Assembly: GCF_001570545.1 (NCBI RefSeq)
Contig: NZ_BBXD01000009.1
Coordinates: 62,001 to 126,000, forward strand
Source: Herbidospora mongoliensis
GTDB lineage: Bacteria > Actinomycetota > Actinomycetes > Streptosporangiales > Streptosporangiaceae
Direction of reading: 5' to 3'
DNA length: 64,000 nt
Positions 33,742 to 42,207 of this stretch are shown here, one piece after another; position 1 is the first letter of the stretch, and each line of letters opens with the position of its first letter. The notes beneath the pieces are model-generated. The model worked only from the letters and a program-made list of their open reading frames with translations. It searched no databases and was not told the DNA's origin. The position numbers were made by a program, and so were the translations under genes.

Positions 33742-35940
33742 GTGACCACGTGGCTGGCGCTGGAGCTACGGCGCAAGTGGCGGGTGCTGACGGTCCTCGC
33801 GCTGCTGACCGCGCTGACCGGCACCGTCGTGTTCACCACGCTCGCCGCGGCCCGGCGCGGGGCCGGCGCCCTCGGCCGGATGGCCGCCGTCACCCTCCCC
33901 GCCACCGCCGGAGTGCTGCCGAACCGCCCCGGCTTCGACTGGTCTGTCGTGCGCGGCCTCCCAGGCGTCGAAGCGGTCGGTACGTTCAGCTTCAACTCCT
34001 CGGGCAACGAGCTCAACCCCGCCCCGGACGGGGTGTGGTTCCCCCCGGCCGATCCGGCGTACATGCGTGACGTGGAACGCCCGGTCGTCCTGGAGGGCCG
34101 CCTGTTCGACCCGGGCGATCCGGCCGAGGCGGTCATCACCCCCGAGTACGCCGTCCGGCACGACCGCGCGGTCGGGGACGTCGTCCGGTTGCGTCTCACT
34201 CCCGACGGCGACGCGCGGGCGGATGTGACGATCGTGGGCGTCGTACGGTCCTATCTGTTCTGGGATCCGCCCGGCTCCACAGGTGGGCTCTGGACCTCCC
34301 CCGCGCTCTTCGCCGCCCACCGGGACCTGTTCGCGGGGATGCCGCTGAACGGTCTCGTCCGGCTCCGCGACGGCGAGGCCGGGCTGCCCGCGTTCCAGTT
34401 GGCCCTGCGCGCGGCCACCGGCGAGGAGATCCAGGTGTGGAACGTGGCCGCGCAGCTGCGCCGCGAACAGACGGTGACCGGCTACCAGAGCGCGACGCTG
34501 GTGGCGTTCGCGGCCGCGGCCCTCCTGGCGGGGGCGGTGCTGGTCGGCCAGGCGGCCGGGCGGGTGACGGCGGGGGCGCGCGCCGAACTCGGCGCGTTGC
34601 GCGGCTGGCTGAGCCCCCGCGAGACGACCGGGTTCGCGGTGGTCGCCCCTGCCCTGGCGGTGAGTTCCGGGGCGCTGCTGGCCGTACCGGCTGCGGTGGC
34701 GTTGTCGCCGTTGGGGCCCATCGGGCTGGCCGCGAGCTTCGAACCCGCGCCGGGGACGGCCGTCGACGCGGCGGTGCTCACGGCCGGGCCCGTCGTGCTG
34801 GCCGTTCTCGTCCTCGCCGGTGTGTGGCGCGTCCCCCACCGGGTGAACCCACGCCGCTCCCGGCTGGTCGGCTCGACCGTGCCGGTCATTCTGGGGGTAC
34901 GTCACGGCGTCGGCCCCGGCCCGGGACGCGCCTCCCTGCTCGGCGCGGTGACCGGTGTCGCGGGGGTCGCGGCCGTGCTGACCTTCTCCAGCGGGATCGC
35001 GGCGGCCGACGTCGGCCGGTTCGGGTTCACCCACGAGATCACCGTCACGGTCGAAGCCGATTCCGGTCCGGTCGTGGCCCCGCTGCTCGCGGATCCCGAC
35101 GTCGAGGGCCTCAGTGACGTGCGAGCTTCGGTCGCGGCGTCCGGTGATCGCTCGCTCACCCTGTTCGCCCGGACGACTCATGGACGGGCCCCCGACCTGG
35201 TGCTCACCCAGGGCCGTGCGCCGACCGGCCCGGACGAGATCGCGCTGGGGCCGTTGAGCGGGGCGTACCGGATCGGTTCTCAGGTCAGCCTGACCGGCCC
35301 GGCGGGCAGCGCCCGCTTCACCGTCGCCGGCATCGGATTCGTGCCCGAAGCGGGCCAGAACGACTACGGCACCGGGGGCTGGCTCACCCCGGCCGGCTAT
35401 GACCGGCTGTTCCGCGCCGACCAGTACCGTTTCGTCGGTGTCCGGCTGAAGCCCGGCACCACCGGGAGCGGGCTCGTCACCGCCGTCGGCCCCCTCGGCC
35501 TCGTCGAACCCACCCCGGAACCGGCCGAGATCCGGCTCCTCCACGACCTTCGCTGGCCACCGGCCGTGGTGGCGGCGTTCCTCGCCCTCCTCGGTCTCGG
35601 CGGCCTCACCCACGCGCTGTCCACCACCGCCCGGCGGCGCGAACTCCTGCTGGCACGGGCCCTCGGCCTCACTCCCGGCCAGGCCAGGCTGACCGTGCTC
35701 ACCCAGGCGACGGCCATCGCCGCGACGGCGCTGCTGGCCGGATTGCCACTGGGCGTGGCGGCCGGACGGATCGCATGGCGGGTGGTCAGCGAGACGACCC
35801 CGCTGTTGTACGTGGCACCGTGGACGTGGACCGTCCTGTCACTGGTGCCGGCGGCATTCGCGGGGGCGGCGGTGGCGAGCCTGTATCCGGGGCGACGCGT
35901 GGCCCGCGCGAACATGGCCGCCGCGCTGAGAGCGGGGTAG
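33742..35940 (+). CDS. FtsX-like ABC permease
   Basis: A 732-residue membrane protein with N-terminal membrane segment (LTVLALLTALTGTVVFTTLAA), a large extracytoplasmic region, a cluster of membrane helices (about 250-390), a second periplasmic region (about 420-590) and a final three-helix FtsX domain (VVAAFLALLGLGGLTHALSTTARRRELLLARALGL, then ASLYPGRRVARANMAAALRAG). This is the MacB/FtsX double-repeat layout used for export or lipoprotein handling. No ATPase gene is adjacent, which is unusual. Confidence 0.87.
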   Translation: MTTWLALELRRKWRVLTVLALLTALTGTVVFTTLAAARRGAGALGRMAAVTLPATAGVLPNRPGFDWSVVRGLPGVEAVGTFSFNSSGNELNPAPDGVWFPPADPAYMRDVERPVVLEGRLFDPGDPAEAVITPEYAVRHDRAVGDVVRLRLTPDGDARADVTIVGVVRSYLFWDPPGSTGGLWTSPALFAAHRDLFAGMPLNGLVRLRDGEAGLPAFQLALRAATGEEIQVWNVAAQLRREQTVTGYQSATLVAFAAAALLAGAVLVGQAAGRVTAGARAELGALRGWLSPRETTGFAVVAPALAVSSGALLAVPAAVALSPLGPIGLAASFEPAPGTAVDAAVLTAGPVVLAVLVLAGVWRVPHRVNPRRSRLVGSTVPVILGVRHGVGPGPGRASLLGAVTGVAGVAAVLTFSSGIAAADVGRFGFTHEITVTVEADSGPVVAPLLADPDVEGLSDVRASVAASGDRSLTLFARTTHGRAPDLVLTQGRAPTGPDEIALGPLSGAYRIGSQVSLTGPAGSARFTVAGIGFVPEAGQNDYGTGGWLTPAGYDRLFRADQYRFVGVRLKPGTTGSGLVTAVGPLGLVEPTPEPAEIRLLHDLRWPPAVVAAFLALLGLGGLTHALSTTARRRELLLARALGLTPGQARLTVLTQATAIAATALLAGLPLGVAAGRIAWRVVSETTPLLYVAPWTWTVLSLVPAAFAGAAVASLYPGRRVARANMAAALRAG

Positions 35941-36038
35941 CGATTCCCGGCGGCCCGGATCGATAACCTCTCGCGCCCGATCAGGTCGGTCCTGCATGCT
36001 TGTCGCCACACGTCGAACGGAATCAGAAGGGGTCTGCC

Positions 36039-36086
36039 ATGCGGTGTCATCCCCGAATGCCCCTGCTTGGGGAGGCTCACGTGTGA
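36039..36086 (+). CDS. Putative 15-residue leader peptide
   Basis: A short frame with a well-spaced RBS (AAGGGG 36027-36032, 6 bases before ATG). Peptide: MRCHPRMPLLGEAHV. The stop codon lies within the left arm of a hairpin that is followed by an overlapping terminator, the arrangement of a translation-coupled attenuator. No downstream protein gene on this strand explains it. Confidence 0.35.
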   Translation: MRCHPRMPLLGEAHV

Positions 36087-36112
36087 CGCTGGTCGCGTCG
36101 ATCACGTGAGCC
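36074..36112 (+). promoter_or_regulatory. Hairpin that competes with the downstream terminator
   Basis: A perfect 10-bp inverted repeat GGCTCACGTG (36074-36083) / CACGTGAGCC (36103-36112) with a 19-base loop. Its right arm shares 36109-36112 with the first bases of the terminator stem, so the two hairpins are partly exclusive. Confidence 0.5.
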
Positions 36113-36142
36113 GTCTCGGACCAGATCGGGTCCGAGACGGCT
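36109..36142 (+). terminator. Strong rho-independent terminator
   Basis: A perfect 14-bp stem (AGCCGTCTCGGACC, 36109-36122; complement 36129-36142), loop AGATCG, followed by TTCTCTTT. It sits 9 bases before a tRNA-like sequence and 168 bases after the FtsX-type gene. Confidence 0.85.
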
Positions 36143-36151
36143 TTCTCTTTG

Positions 36152-36224
36152 GGCGGGTGAGGGCGCTGGTGTGCTCGACGGTTTCATACGCCGTTCTGGG
36201 TGGGTTCGATTCCCACACCCGCCA
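36152..36224 (+). tRNA. tRNA-Met-like sequence (anticodon CAT), atypical
   Basis: A cloverleaf can be drawn by eye: acceptor GGCGGGT (36152-36158) with ACCCGCC (36217-36223); D stem GGGC/GCTC; anticodon stem ACGGT/GCCGT around loop TTCATAC (anticodon CAT 36185-36187); 5-base variable loop; T arm GTGGG-TTCGATT-CCCAC; discriminator A at 36224 followed by CC. The T arm and acceptor are canonical. Oddities: position 8 is G not T, the D loop lacks the usual A14, position 38 is C, and a terminator stands directly upstream. It may be a divergent Met or lysidine-type Ile tRNA, or a pseudo-tRNA left by recombination. Confidence 0.6.
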
Positions 36225-36545
36225 CCGGGCGACGTACGAGAAAGATGAGAGCGGAACCGTCAGAAGCACGTTGAGAAGAACCTGAATCACGTCGCCCTCG
36301 GCGAAGTGCCGCAGGGGGATCAGGTTGAGGTAGCGGCCACCCGCGCCGGGGTTCCCGTGCGGCATCACCTGCGTCGCGCAGACGAACGTCGCCGCCGCGC
36401 CGGTCAAGAGGAAGTCGGCGAAGCGGCGGCGTACCGCGTATAAGACCACCGCGTAGCCGACCAGGGTGACCACCACGATCAGTGGGACAAGGCCCGCCAG
36501 GTGCCGCGTGTGGTTCAGGCGGTGATCGTGGTCGGCATGGGCCAC
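36225..36545 (-). pseudogene. VanZ-like membrane protein, 3' end lost at the tRNA-like sequence
   Basis: The minus-strand frame from GTG 36545 codes for two hydrophobic segments (LAGLVPLIVVVTLVGYAVVL, FLLTGAAATFVCA) and then LNLIPLRHF and VIQVLLNVLLTVPL, which resemble the NLIPF and NVLLFVPLG motifs of VanZ-type proteins. Similarity stops at about 36250; after nine unrelated codons the frame runs into the antisense of the tRNA-like sequence. The final VanZ helices are missing. This looks like a gene cut by recombination at the tRNA 3' end. VanZ proteins are small membrane proteins linked to teicoplanin or lipid-linked antibiotic tolerance. Confidence 0.55.
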
Positions 36546-36589
36546 CAGCGTGCCACACGCCGATCACGGAACCCCTGTCGTCCTGGGGA

Positions 36590-37210
36590 CTACATCGGCA
36601 TCAGGACCTTGTCGATGATGTAGACGGTCGCGTTGCCGGTCTGGACGCCGCCGCACACGATCTTCGCCTCGTTGACGGTGAGGTCCTCGCCCGCGCCCGT
36701 CACGGCCAAAGTGCCGCCCTGGAGCGTCGCGGGCACGGCGCCGGGGAGGGCCGAAGGCGCCAGGCGGCCCTGGACCACGTGGTAGGTGAGGATCTTGGTC
36801 AGCAGCTCCTTGTCGGCCAGGACCTTGTCGAGCTGGTCCTTCGGGATGGCGGCGAACGCGTCATCGGTGGGGGCGAAGACGGTGATGTCCTTGGCGGAGT
36901 TGAGGGTGTCGACCAGGCCGGCCTTCTTCACGGCGGTCACGAGGGTCGACAGGACCGGGTTGTTGGAGGCCGCGGTGGCCACCGGGTCGTCGGCCATGCC
37001 GGTGAAGCTGCCCTCGCCCGCGGCCGGTACGGCCGAGCAGGCCGGGCCGAACGGCCCGGCGGCCGGCTGGGCGGCGGCGGAAGCCGGCTCGGTCACCGGG
37101 GCGGGGACGTTCACCGGGGCCTCCGCCGCGGTGCCGGCGGTTCCGGCTCCGCAGGCCGAGGTCGCGGCGATGGCGGCGGTGGCCAGGGCGAGCAGGAACG
37201 TCTTCTTCAT
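36590..37210 (-). CDS. Fasciclin-domain lipoprotein
   Basis: A 206-residue lipoprotein: lipobox region ATSACGAG (Cys 20), an Ala/Pro/Val-rich linker, then one FAS1 domain (about 75-206) with ASNNPVLSTLVTAVKKAGL, DITVFAPTDDAFAAIP, LLTKILTYHVVQGRL and the closing NATVYIIDKVLMP. FAS1 domains are used in adhesion at the cell surface. It lies 22 bases after the molybdopterin oxidoreductase on the same strand, a pairing common in actinomycetes. RBS AGAGGA before ATG. Confidence 0.92.
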   Translation of the reverse strand: MKKTFLLALATAAIAATSACGAGTAGTAAEAPVNVPAPVTEPASAAAQPAAGPFGPACSAVPAAGEGSFTGMADDPVATAASNNPVLSTLVTAVKKAGLVDTLNSAKDITVFAPTDDAFAAIPKDQLDKVLADKELLTKILTYHVVQGRLAPSALPGAVPATLQGGTLAVTGAGEDLTVNEAKIVCGGVQTGNATVYIIDKVLMPM

Positions 37211-37232
37211 CGAATCCTCTTTCCGGTGCGGG

Positions 37233-38738
37233 TCACGGGACCGTGACCACGATTGAGTGGTGGCCGGTGGCGCCGTCGGGGAAGGGCGGCACGCGGGCCA
37301 TCTGCTGGGTCCGTCCGGCGCCGTCGGTGGCGCGGACCTCCAGGCGGTGGGTTCCCGGGGTGGCCTGCCACGTCCAGGCCCACTGGCGCCAGGTGTCGAC
37401 GCCGGGCACGTCGGCCAGGCGGGCCTGCGACCAGGGGCCGCCGTCCGCGCGGACCTCGACGGCGGCGACGCCCCGGTGCTGCGCCCAGGCGACTCCGGCG
37501 ACCTGGACGGGGCCCGGCGCCACCCGGGCCAGCGGGGCGGGCACGTCTATGCGCGACATCGTCTTGACCGGGCCGTCCGCCGCCCAGCCCCGGCGGACCC
37601 AGTAGGCCTGTTCGGCGGCGAACGTGGTGAGCTTCAGTTCGACGACCCATTTGGTGGCGGAGGCGTAGCCGTACAGGCCGGGGACGACCATGCGGGCGGG
37701 GAAGCCGTGCTCGGCGGGCAGGACCTCGCCGTTCATCGCGACGGCGAGGAGGGCGTCGCGGCCGTCCATGACGGCGGTGAGCGGGGTGCCGCAGGTGAAG
37801 CCGTCGGCGGAGGTGCTGAGGAGCTGGTCGGCGCCTCGGCGCACCCCCGCCTCGCGGAGCAGGTTGAGCAGGGGCGCGCCGAGCCATCGGGCGTGGCCGG
37901 CGTAGGGGCCGCCGACCTCGTTGGACACGCAGGTCAGAGTGATGTCACGTTCCACGAGCGGGCGCGCGAGAAGGTCTTCGAGGTCGATCTCCAGGGGGCG
38001 GTCGACCATGCCGGTGATCCGCAGCGTCCAGTCGCTCGGGTCCACCCGGGGGACGACCAAAGCGGTGTCGACCCGGTAGAAGTCGCGGTTGGGCGTGGTG
38101 AAGGGGGTGAGGCCGGGGATCCGGAGGTCGGCACCTGCGGGCAGCGGTTTCGCGGGGATCACCGGCCGGGGCAGCCGGAACGTGGCCGCCACCGCGCGCC
38201 CGGCGCCGGCCACCCGCCCGATCACTCCCCCGGCCGCAGCGGTTACGAGCAGCCCGAACGACCCGGCCAGGAAAAGCCGCCGCCCTCCCGGCAACCGCCT
38301 CTTCGGCCACGCCCGCTCACCCCGCAACGCGACTGCCAGCAGCAGTGCCGCGGCTCCGGCAAGCCCGGATACGACCGAAGGCACCGCATCCAGCCAACTC
38401 GCCCCAGGTCGACCGGCCGCCACGACCGCGGCGACTGTCCCGGCGCACCCGATGGCGGCCGCCGCGAAGCCCGGCCGCCGTTCGGCGGCTCGGCCGAGGG
38501 CCATGGCGATGGCCGCCACCACCAGGACCATGCCGCCGATCAGGACGGCCTTGTCGTAGACCCCGAACGTCCGGATGGCGAAGTCCTTGAGGACAGCCGG
38601 AGTGGCGTCGATGACCATCCCGCCGACGGCGACGAGCGGTGACGCCGACGGGCGGAGCGCGATCGCGGTCAGTTCGCCCACGCCCAGCGCCACGGCTGCC
38701 GCGGACAGTCCTCGCGCCGACTCCCGGATGAATCTCAC
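37233..38738 (-). CDS. Membrane-anchored molybdopterin-dependent oxidoreductase (sulfite oxidase family)
   Basis: A 501-residue protein. The N-terminal part has four or five membrane helices (to about residue 190), then an extracytoplasmic sulfite-oxidase-fold domain: FYRVDTALVVPRVDPSDWTL, the Mo-binding Cys in ITLTCVSNEVGG, ARWLGAPL, GFPARMVVPGLYGYASATKWV, and a C-terminal dimerisation/Ig-like domain (AWAQHRGVAAVEVRADGG). It probably oxidises or reduces a small sulphur or sulfoxide compound outside the membrane; the electron partner is not visible here. GTG start. Confidence 0.9.
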   Translation of the reverse strand: MRFIRESARGLSAAAVALGVGELTAIALRPSASPLVAVGGMVIDATPAVLKDFAIRTFGVYDKAVLIGGMVLVVAAIAMALGRAAERRPGFAAAAIGCAGTVAAVVAAGRPGASWLDAVPSVVSGLAGAAALLLAVALRGERAWPKRRLPGGRRLFLAGSFGLLVTAAAGGVIGRVAGAGRAVAATFRLPRPVIPAKPLPAGADLRIPGLTPFTTPNRDFYRVDTALVVPRVDPSDWTLRITGMVDRPLEIDLEDLLARPLVERDITLTCVSNEVGGPYAGHARWLGAPLLNLLREAGVRRGADQLLSTSADGFTCGTPLTAVMDGRDALLAVAMNGEVLPAEHGFPARMVVPGLYGYASATKWVVELKLTTFAAEQAYWVRRGWAADGPVKTMSRIDVPAPLARVAPGPVQVAGVAWAQHRGVAAVEVRADGGPWSQARLADVPGVDTWRQWAWTWQATPGTHRLEVRATDGAGRTQQMARVPPFPDGATGHHSIVVTVP

Positions 38739-38808
38739 GCGGGGTCTTCGGAGCGGCGCGCTCCTCGGATTGCCCTGACTTCACAGATCGTGGCCACTCG
38801 ACGACAAA

Positions 38809-40293
38809 ATGCAACCGCATCGTCACATCGGGCCAGGTCAACTGGGGTACGCACGGCGGGTGGCCACCACCTGTACCCGGCCCGGCGTCGTGCTGGCCGT
38901 CTGCTGTGTCAGCGTGTTCATCGTCGGCATGGACAGCAGCATCCTCAATGTCGCGCTGCCCTCGATCCAGCATGTCTTCGGCGCCTCCATCTCGGGAGCG
39001 CAGTGGACGCTGGACGCCTACACCCTGACGCTGGCCTCGTTCCTGATGCTGTCCGCCTCCACGGCGGACCGGATCGGGAGAAGGAAGGTCTTCCAGACGG
39101 GGCTCGCGGTCTTCACCACCGGGTCGCTTCTGTGCAGTCTCGCGCCCAGTCTCGAATGGCTGATCATCTTCCGGGTCATCCAGGCGGTGGGGGGCAGCAT
39201 GCTCAACCCGGTCGCGATGTCGATCATCACCAACACGTTCACCGAACCCCGGGCGCGAGCCAGGGCCATCGGCGCCTGGGGCGGGGTGGTGGGCGTCAGC
39301 GTCGCGGCGGGGCCGCTCATCGGCGGCGCTCTGGTCGAGTTCATCGACTGGCGCGCCGTGTTCTGGGTCAACGTCCCGATCGGTATCGCCGCGTTCATCC
39401 TCGCTATGCGCGACGTGCCGGAGTCGAAGGCGCCGCATCGACGCAAGTTCGACCCGGCGGGACAGATCCTCGTCGTCGGCACCGTGTTCCTGCTGACGTT
39501 CGGCATCATCGAGGCGCCTCACACCGGCTGGGGGTCCCCGCAGATCGTCCTCTGCCTGTTCGCCTCGGTGGCCTGCCTGATCGCGCTGATCTTCGTCGAG
39601 CTGCACAAGAGCGAACCGCTGGTGGACGTCAGGTTCTTCAAGGCGCCACCGTTCGCGGGGGCCACCTCGATCGCGCTGATCCTGTTCACCGCCCAGGGCG
39701 GGTTCCTGATCCTCAACACGCTGTACCTGCAGGACATCCGCGGGTTCTCACCGCTGGAGGCGGGGGTCTCGATCCTGCCGATGCCGGCGCTGATGGCGAT
39801 CTTCGGGCCGATCTCCGGGCGGGTCGTCGGCAGGTACGGGCCACGGCCGTCCATGCTCCTGGGGAGCACCGGCAGCATCTGCGCGGGCCTGCTCGCGGCC
39901 ATCCCGCCCGAGCTCCCGACCGGAATCCGGATGTACGTGTGTTACGCCCTCATGGGCTTCGGGATCGGCTGGCTGAACGCCGCGATCACCACCACGGCCG
40001 TGTCCGGGATGCCCAACGCGCAGGCGGGAGTCGCGGCCGGGATCACCTCGACCATGCGGCAGACGGGCGTGACGCTCGGGGTGGCGATCATCGGGAGCGT
40101 CCTCGCCACGCACGTCACGGTGCTGGCGCCCGGTCCGGCCTACTCGGCGGCCTACCGGATCTGCTGGGCGATCATCACGACCTGTGGGGTCCTGGTGCTG
40201 ATCATCGGGTTGATCACGACGGGGCGGTGGGCGCAGCGGGCGGTCTACCGGCAGGTGAGCAAGCATCCGATGGAGAAGATCTGGCATCCCTAG
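38809..40293 (+). CDS. MFS drug exporter (DHA2, EmrB/QacA type)
   Basis: A 494-residue transporter with 14 membrane segments. Motif A is present as LSASTADRIGRRKV and the DHA2 motif C-like GAWGGVVGVSVAAGPLIGGALV follows. This subfamily exports antibiotics or amphiphilic drugs by proton antiport. An in-frame GTG at 38860 (VATTCTRPGVVL) is an alternative start since the first 17 residues are not typical. No dedicated regulator is adjacent. Confidence 0.9.
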   Translation: MQPHRHIGPGQLGYARRVATTCTRPGVVLAVCCVSVFIVGMDSSILNVALPSIQHVFGASISGAQWTLDAYTLTLASFLMLSASTADRIGRRKVFQTGLAVFTTGSLLCSLAPSLEWLIIFRVIQAVGGSMLNPVAMSIITNTFTEPRARARAIGAWGGVVGVSVAAGPLIGGALVEFIDWRAVFWVNVPIGIAAFILAMRDVPESKAPHRRKFDPAGQILVVGTVFLLTFGIIEAPHTGWGSPQIVLCLFASVACLIALIFVELHKSEPLVDVRFFKAPPFAGATSIALILFTAQGGFLILNTLYLQDIRGFSPLEAGVSILPMPALMAIFGPISGRVVGRYGPRPSMLLGSTGSICAGLLAAIPPELPTGIRMYVCYALMGFGIGWLNAAITTTAVSGMPNAQAGVAAGITSTMRQTGVTLGVAIIGSVLATHVTVLAPGPAYSAAYRICWAIITTCGVLVLIIGLITTGRWAQRAVYRQVSKHPMEKIWHP

Positions 40294-40335
40294 GACTTTC
40301 CTGACTTTCGTCGTGACTCACCACATAATGTCCGC

Positions 40336-42207
40336 ATGGCGCGCGCCGTTCCGCTGGGGCCCGACGACCCGACCGACGTCGGGGAGTACCGAATCACCGG
40401 CAAGATCGACGAGCCGGGGCCGGAGGACGCCTATCTCGCCACCGATCCACACGGGACGCCGGTCGTCATCCGGTTGCTGGCCGCCGTCGCGGAGCCCGAG
40501 CGGGTCACGGCGGCCGTCGGGCCGCTGAAGGGGGTGCCCGCGTTCTGCGTCGCCCAGGTCCTGGGGAGCGGCACTCTGGGCGATCGGCCCTATGTGGTCT
40601 CCGAGCATGTGGACGGCCCGACTTTGGCGGAAGCCGTACAGGAGAACGGGGTTCTGAGCGGGGCGGCGCTGCACCGGCTCGCGGTGGGGACCATGAGCGC
40701 GGTGGTCGCCATCCATCAGGCGGGCGTGCTGCACGGGGACATCCGGCCGGGCACCGTCGTTCTCGGGCCCGACGGGCCCCGGGTGGCGGACTTCGGGTTG
40801 AACCAGGCGCTGCGGACGTCCGAGACCACAGCCACGCGACATGTGGGGAAACCGGCCTATCGGGCGCCTGAGGAGTTCTCAGACGCCCAGGGGGGACCTC
40901 CCGCCGATGTCTTCGCCTGGGCCGCCACGATGGTGTTCGCGGCCACGGGGCGGGATCCGTTCGCCGGGGACTCGGTCGCGACGACGGTCAACCGGGTGCT
41001 GCACGATCCGGCCGATCTCACCGGGATCGACGTCGACCTGCGGACCGTGCTCTCGGCGTGCCTGTCCAAGGGTCCCGGCGACCGGCCGGTCGCCGGCGAC
41101 GTGCTGTTACGTCTCATCGGCGAGGAGTCGCTCCTCCACGTCACCGGGCGGGTGACACCTCCACGGCGCAGACCGCCCTGGCGGCTCGGGGTGTCGTTTC
41201 TCGCGGGGGCGCTGGTCGCCGGACTCGCGGTCTTCCTCGCCGTGCCGCCTCGCGTCGAATACGTGAAGGTCCAGGCCGCGCCACCCACGCTGGCCACCGC
41301 GGCGACGACCGAGGTCGAACTCGCTTCGGTGCCGGAGGAGACGACGGACCTCAAGATCGACGGGACCTCGGTCACGCTGCACGAAAACGCCGAGGACCCG
41401 GTCAGGTTCAACAGCTATCTCTCGCTCGACAGTCCGTTCGCCGCCTTCGTCCGGCGGACCGACGGGACGTTGACCGAGGTCGGGCGGGGTGAGGAGCCCA
41501 CGGTCTCGCCCGACGGGAAATGGGTGGCCCTCAGCCCGTGGGTCAAGTTCCTGGAGTCCGACTACGACTTCGTCAAGTTCCGCGATCTCGCGACCGGCGC
41601 CGAGTTCACCGTCAACACCGTGCGCAAACCGCAGCAGACCATCATTCCGAGCTGGTCGCGTGACGGGACCAAGGTCGTGCTCTCCGTCGAGAACGTCGAC
41701 GAGGATCGCATGGACGGCTACGTCGTCGTGGACGTCAACGCCAGGACCGCGAACTTCGTCAAGACCGAGTACACCGGCGGCTCCATCTACCCGTTCGGGT
41801 TCACCCCCGAGGGGACCGTCGCGCGCGGCTACAGCGACGGCAAGAGCCTCGGGGTGGAGATCTACGACGCCCGGGGCCTGGTGATCCGGACTCTCCACTG
41901 GGTCGGCATCCCCCGCGACCGGAACTGGTTCAGCCCGTCGGGCGCGAAGCTGGCGACGGTCTGCCCGAAGAACGAGGGCCTGTGCGTGTGGGACTACAAG
42001 ACGGGCGGGCGGCTGGCGACCATACCGATCCCCGACGACACCCTCTGGAACGGCTGGTTCACCGACCGCCATCTCGTCGTGCGGGTGCCGGTCAAGAAGG
42101 GGTACGAGGTCCGGATCATCGACCTGCTCGGCAAGGTCGAACGGGTACTGGCGACCATCGACGGCAAGAAGGAGACCGCGTTCTTCCGCCTGGGCACGCT
42201 CCCATGA
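40336..42207 (+). CDS. Membrane Ser/Thr pseudokinase with beta-propeller-like sensor
   Basis: A 623-residue protein: kinase-like domain (about 15-265), one membrane helix (about 284-305, VSFLAGALVAGLAVFLAV) and an extracytoplasmic domain with TolB/WD-like repeats (EPTVSPDGKWVAL, PSWSRDGTKVVLS). Catalytic features are eroded: no glycine loop (KIDEPGPEDAYLA), the beta-3 Lys is Arg 46 (VVIRLL), HRD is HGD (133-135), and the metal-binding Asn is Thr 140, although Asp 135 and DFG (152-154) remain. It is thus probably inactive. It is coupled by ATGA to an intact kinase of the same layout and is likely its paralogous partner. Confidence 0.88.
   Translation: MARAVPLGPDDPTDVGEYRITGKIDEPGPEDAYLATDPHGTPVVIRLLAAVAEPERVTAAVGPLKGVPAFCVAQVLGSGTLGDRPYVVSEHVDGPTLAEAVQENGVLSGAALHRLAVGTMSAVVAIHQAGVLHGDIRPGTVVLGPDGPRVADFGLNQALRTSETTATRHVGKPAYRAPEEFSDAQGGPPADVFAWAATMVFAATGRDPFAGDSVATTVNRVLHDPADLTGIDVDLRTVLSACLSKGPGDRPVAGDVLLRLIGEESLLHVTGRVTPPRRRPPWRLGVSFLAGALVAGLAVFLAVPPRVEYVKVQAAPPTLATAATTEVELASVPEETTDLKIDGTSVTLHENAEDPVRFNSYLSLDSPFAAFVRRTDGTLTEVGRGEEPTVSPDGKWVALSPWVKFLESDYDFVKFRDLATGAEFTVNTVRKPQQTIIPSWSRDGTKVVLSVENVDEDRMDGYVVVDVNARTANFVKTEYTGGSIYPFGFTPEGTVARGYSDGKSLGVEIYDARGLVIRTLHWVGIPRDRNWFSPSGAKLATVCPKNEGLCVWDYKTGGRLATIPIPDDTLWNGWFTDRHLVVRVPVKKGYEVRIIDLLGKVERVLATIDGKKETAFFRLGTLP

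Noticed and set aside
36102-36224. C-terminal part of the VanZ-like frame as genuine protein sequence
   Set aside because: These codons are the antisense of the tRNA-like sequence and the terminator, so they are accidental read-through.
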